Below, piece after piece: positions 34,062-34,901 of a stretch of DNA of 34,901 nucleotides (its first letter is position 1; each line of letters starts with the position of its first letter). A program made the position numbers and the translations under genes. The DNA comes from Caenibacillus caldisaponilyticus (GTDB taxonomy: Bacteria > Bacillota > Bacilli > Bacillales > Sporolactobacillaceae), in NCBI RefSeq assembly GCF_002003465.1, contig NZ_BDDQ01000029.1, positions 1 to 34,901 on the forward strand, written 5' to 3'. The notes under the pieces are model-generated. The model searched no databases. It was not told the origin of the DNA and worked only from the letters and a program-made list of their open reading frames with translations.

Positions 34062-34343
34062 ATGGGTAACACAAGCGAAAAACGTAAAAGTTATAATGCT
34101 GAATTTAAAGAAATGGTGGTTGAGCTTTATCAAACTGGAACACCAGTAAAACAGATCTGCAGCGAATATGGCCTGTCTGAAACGACAATCTACAAATGGA
34201 TCAGAAAACAAAAACCGGTTAAGCTGGATGACGGGAGCTCTTTTACCCCAGAAGAATTTCTGAACCTGCAAAAAGAATTGCACCGGCTGAAAGAGGAAAA
34301 CGAAATCTTAAAAAAAGCTATGGCCATATTCGCAAAGAAGTAG
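34062..34343 (+). CDS. IS3-family transposase OrfA
   Basis: A 93-residue protein from ATG 34062: helix-turn-helix (SEKRKSYNAEFKEMVVELYQTG, QICSEYGLSETTIYKWI) followed by a leucine-zipper region (NLQKELHRLKEENEILKKAMAIF) typical of IS3 OrfA. The frame is open upstream to 34026, with GTG and ATG options lacking good ribosome binding sites. Near its end a run of seven A (34310-34316) followed by G permits -1 slippage into orfB to make the OrfAB transposase. Confidence 0.92.
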   Translation: MGNTSEKRKSYNAEFKEMVVELYQTGTPVKQICSEYGLSETTIYKWIRKQKPVKLDDGSSFTPEEFLNLQKELHRLKEENEILKKAMAIFAKK

Positions 34344-34901
34344 ATCAAACCACTGTTATATCCATGATTGACGAGATAAGAGCCAAACACCATTATGACC
34401 TTAAAACCATGTGTACGGTCCTTGGCGTGCCGAGAAGTACCTACTATCAATCCAAACAAAAAAAAGAGTCAAAAACAAAACGGGAAAACCGGGAGTTGAC
34501 AGACAGAATACGAAAAATCCATACGGAAAGCAAGCAGAGGTACGGAGCGCCGAAGATCCGCCATATGCTTGAAAAAGAAGGGCTCAAAGTCAGCCTGAAA
34601 CGGGTTCAGCGTTTGATGAAGGCTGCAGGCATTTATTCCATTATCAGAAAAAAGTACCGTCCCCATTCCAATAAGGGCAAGATGGAAGAACACGATAACC
34701 TGCTGAACCAGGACTTCTCAACGACAACCATCAACGAGAAATGGGTTACGGATATTACGTACATTCATACTTTGAGAGACGGTTGGTGCTACCTGGCTTC
34801 CGTAATGGATTTACATTCCAGAAAGATTGTCGGTTACGCTTTTGACCGCCACATGACGACTGAACTGGCTTTAAAGGCAGTAGAAAACGCTTATCAGGCA
34901 C
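34316..34901 (+). CDS. IS3-family transposase OrfB, partial
   Basis: Read in the -1 frame from the A7 slip site: SYGHIRKEVDQTT, then MIDEIRAKHHYDLKTMCTVLGVPRSTYYQ, RYGAPKIRHMLEKEGLKVSLKRVQRLMK (HTH_21-type region) and the start of the integrase core WVTDITYIHT with the first catalytic Asp (34751-34753), then YLASVMDLHSRKIVGY. The second Asp and the Glu lie beyond the window. No frame break is seen in the visible part, so the copy may be active. Confidence 0.9.

Larger units (their letters stand above)
34010..34901 (+). mobile_element. IS3-family insertion sequence, left part, cut by the window end
   Basis: A two-frame transposase (orfA and orfB) begins about 50 nt inside a likely left end that starts near ATGGACACCC; the right end and terminal repeat lie outside, so borders are approximate. 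The element lies upstream of the comG control region. Confidence 0.85.

Overview
The window looks like a chromosomal segment of a Bacillales (Bacillaceae) bacterium of moderate-to-high GC, possibly thermophilic. Evidence: AGGAGG-type ribosome binding sites, frequent TTG/GTG starts, SigB-, Fur- and TRAP-type control sites, a complete competence pseudopilus (comG) operon, and a gene order recalling the Bacillus subtilis sodA-yqgE-pbpA ... yqzC-yqzD ... yqgN ... yqgW-yqgX-yqgY-mgsR ... comG region. Species is not determined. The window starts inside one insertion sequence and ends inside another, as expected of a contig broken at repeats.

Layout. 1-1200: edge of a transposase gene, then a four-tRNA operon (Met, His, Ile-CAU, initiator fMet) with a strong promoter. 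Between the last two tRNAs lie two copies of a 95-bp repeat, one preceded by a 14-nt stub of tRNA-fMet. 1200-7150: sodA, a chemotaxis transducer, the YqgE-type MFS protein and the transpeptidase PbpA. 7150-10280: a stand-alone fused anthranilate synthase, trpE(G). Its leader carries exactly eleven NAG-type triplets on a strict 5-nt period, a 5' stem-loop, and two mutually exclusive pairings, one of which hides the Shine-Dalgarno: a predicted TRAP-controlled translational switch. This is the most interesting element of the window.

10280-11160: an AT-rich lipoprotein insert. 11450-15750: a Fur-boxed iron-siderophore uptake operon (binding lipoprotein, two FecCD permeases, a frameshifted ferredoxin-NADP reductase-like gene; no ATPase). 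15750-20100: accessory, decaying DNA: a MazE-like antitoxin with a probable mazF relic, an MFS exporter, and frameshifted GNAT and DinB genes. 20100-28800: return to the conserved backbone (YqzC/YqzD-like, rpmG, yqgN, a DUF92 membrane protein, small hypotheticals, YqgW, YqgX, a methyltransferase, YqgY, and mgsR behind a SigB promoter).

28850-33665 (minus strand): comGA-GB-GC-GD-GE-GF-GG, then aroK and yqzE, with overlapping or nearly touching reading frames and one terminator. A ComK-box-like pair of A/T tracts lies upstream of comGA. 34010-34901: the left part of an IS3-family element with its -1 frameshift signal.

Functional threads: tryptophan supply (TRAP leader plus TrpEG), iron acquisition (Fur box, ABC importer, reductase), oxidative and general stress (SodA, SigB/MgsR), cell-wall elongation (PbpA) and DNA uptake (ComG). 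A recurring design is an inverted repeat whose right arm covers the ribosome binding site or start codon (four genes). Six or more single-base indels, nearly all in homopolymers, break dispensable genes; these are either real decay or assembly errors.
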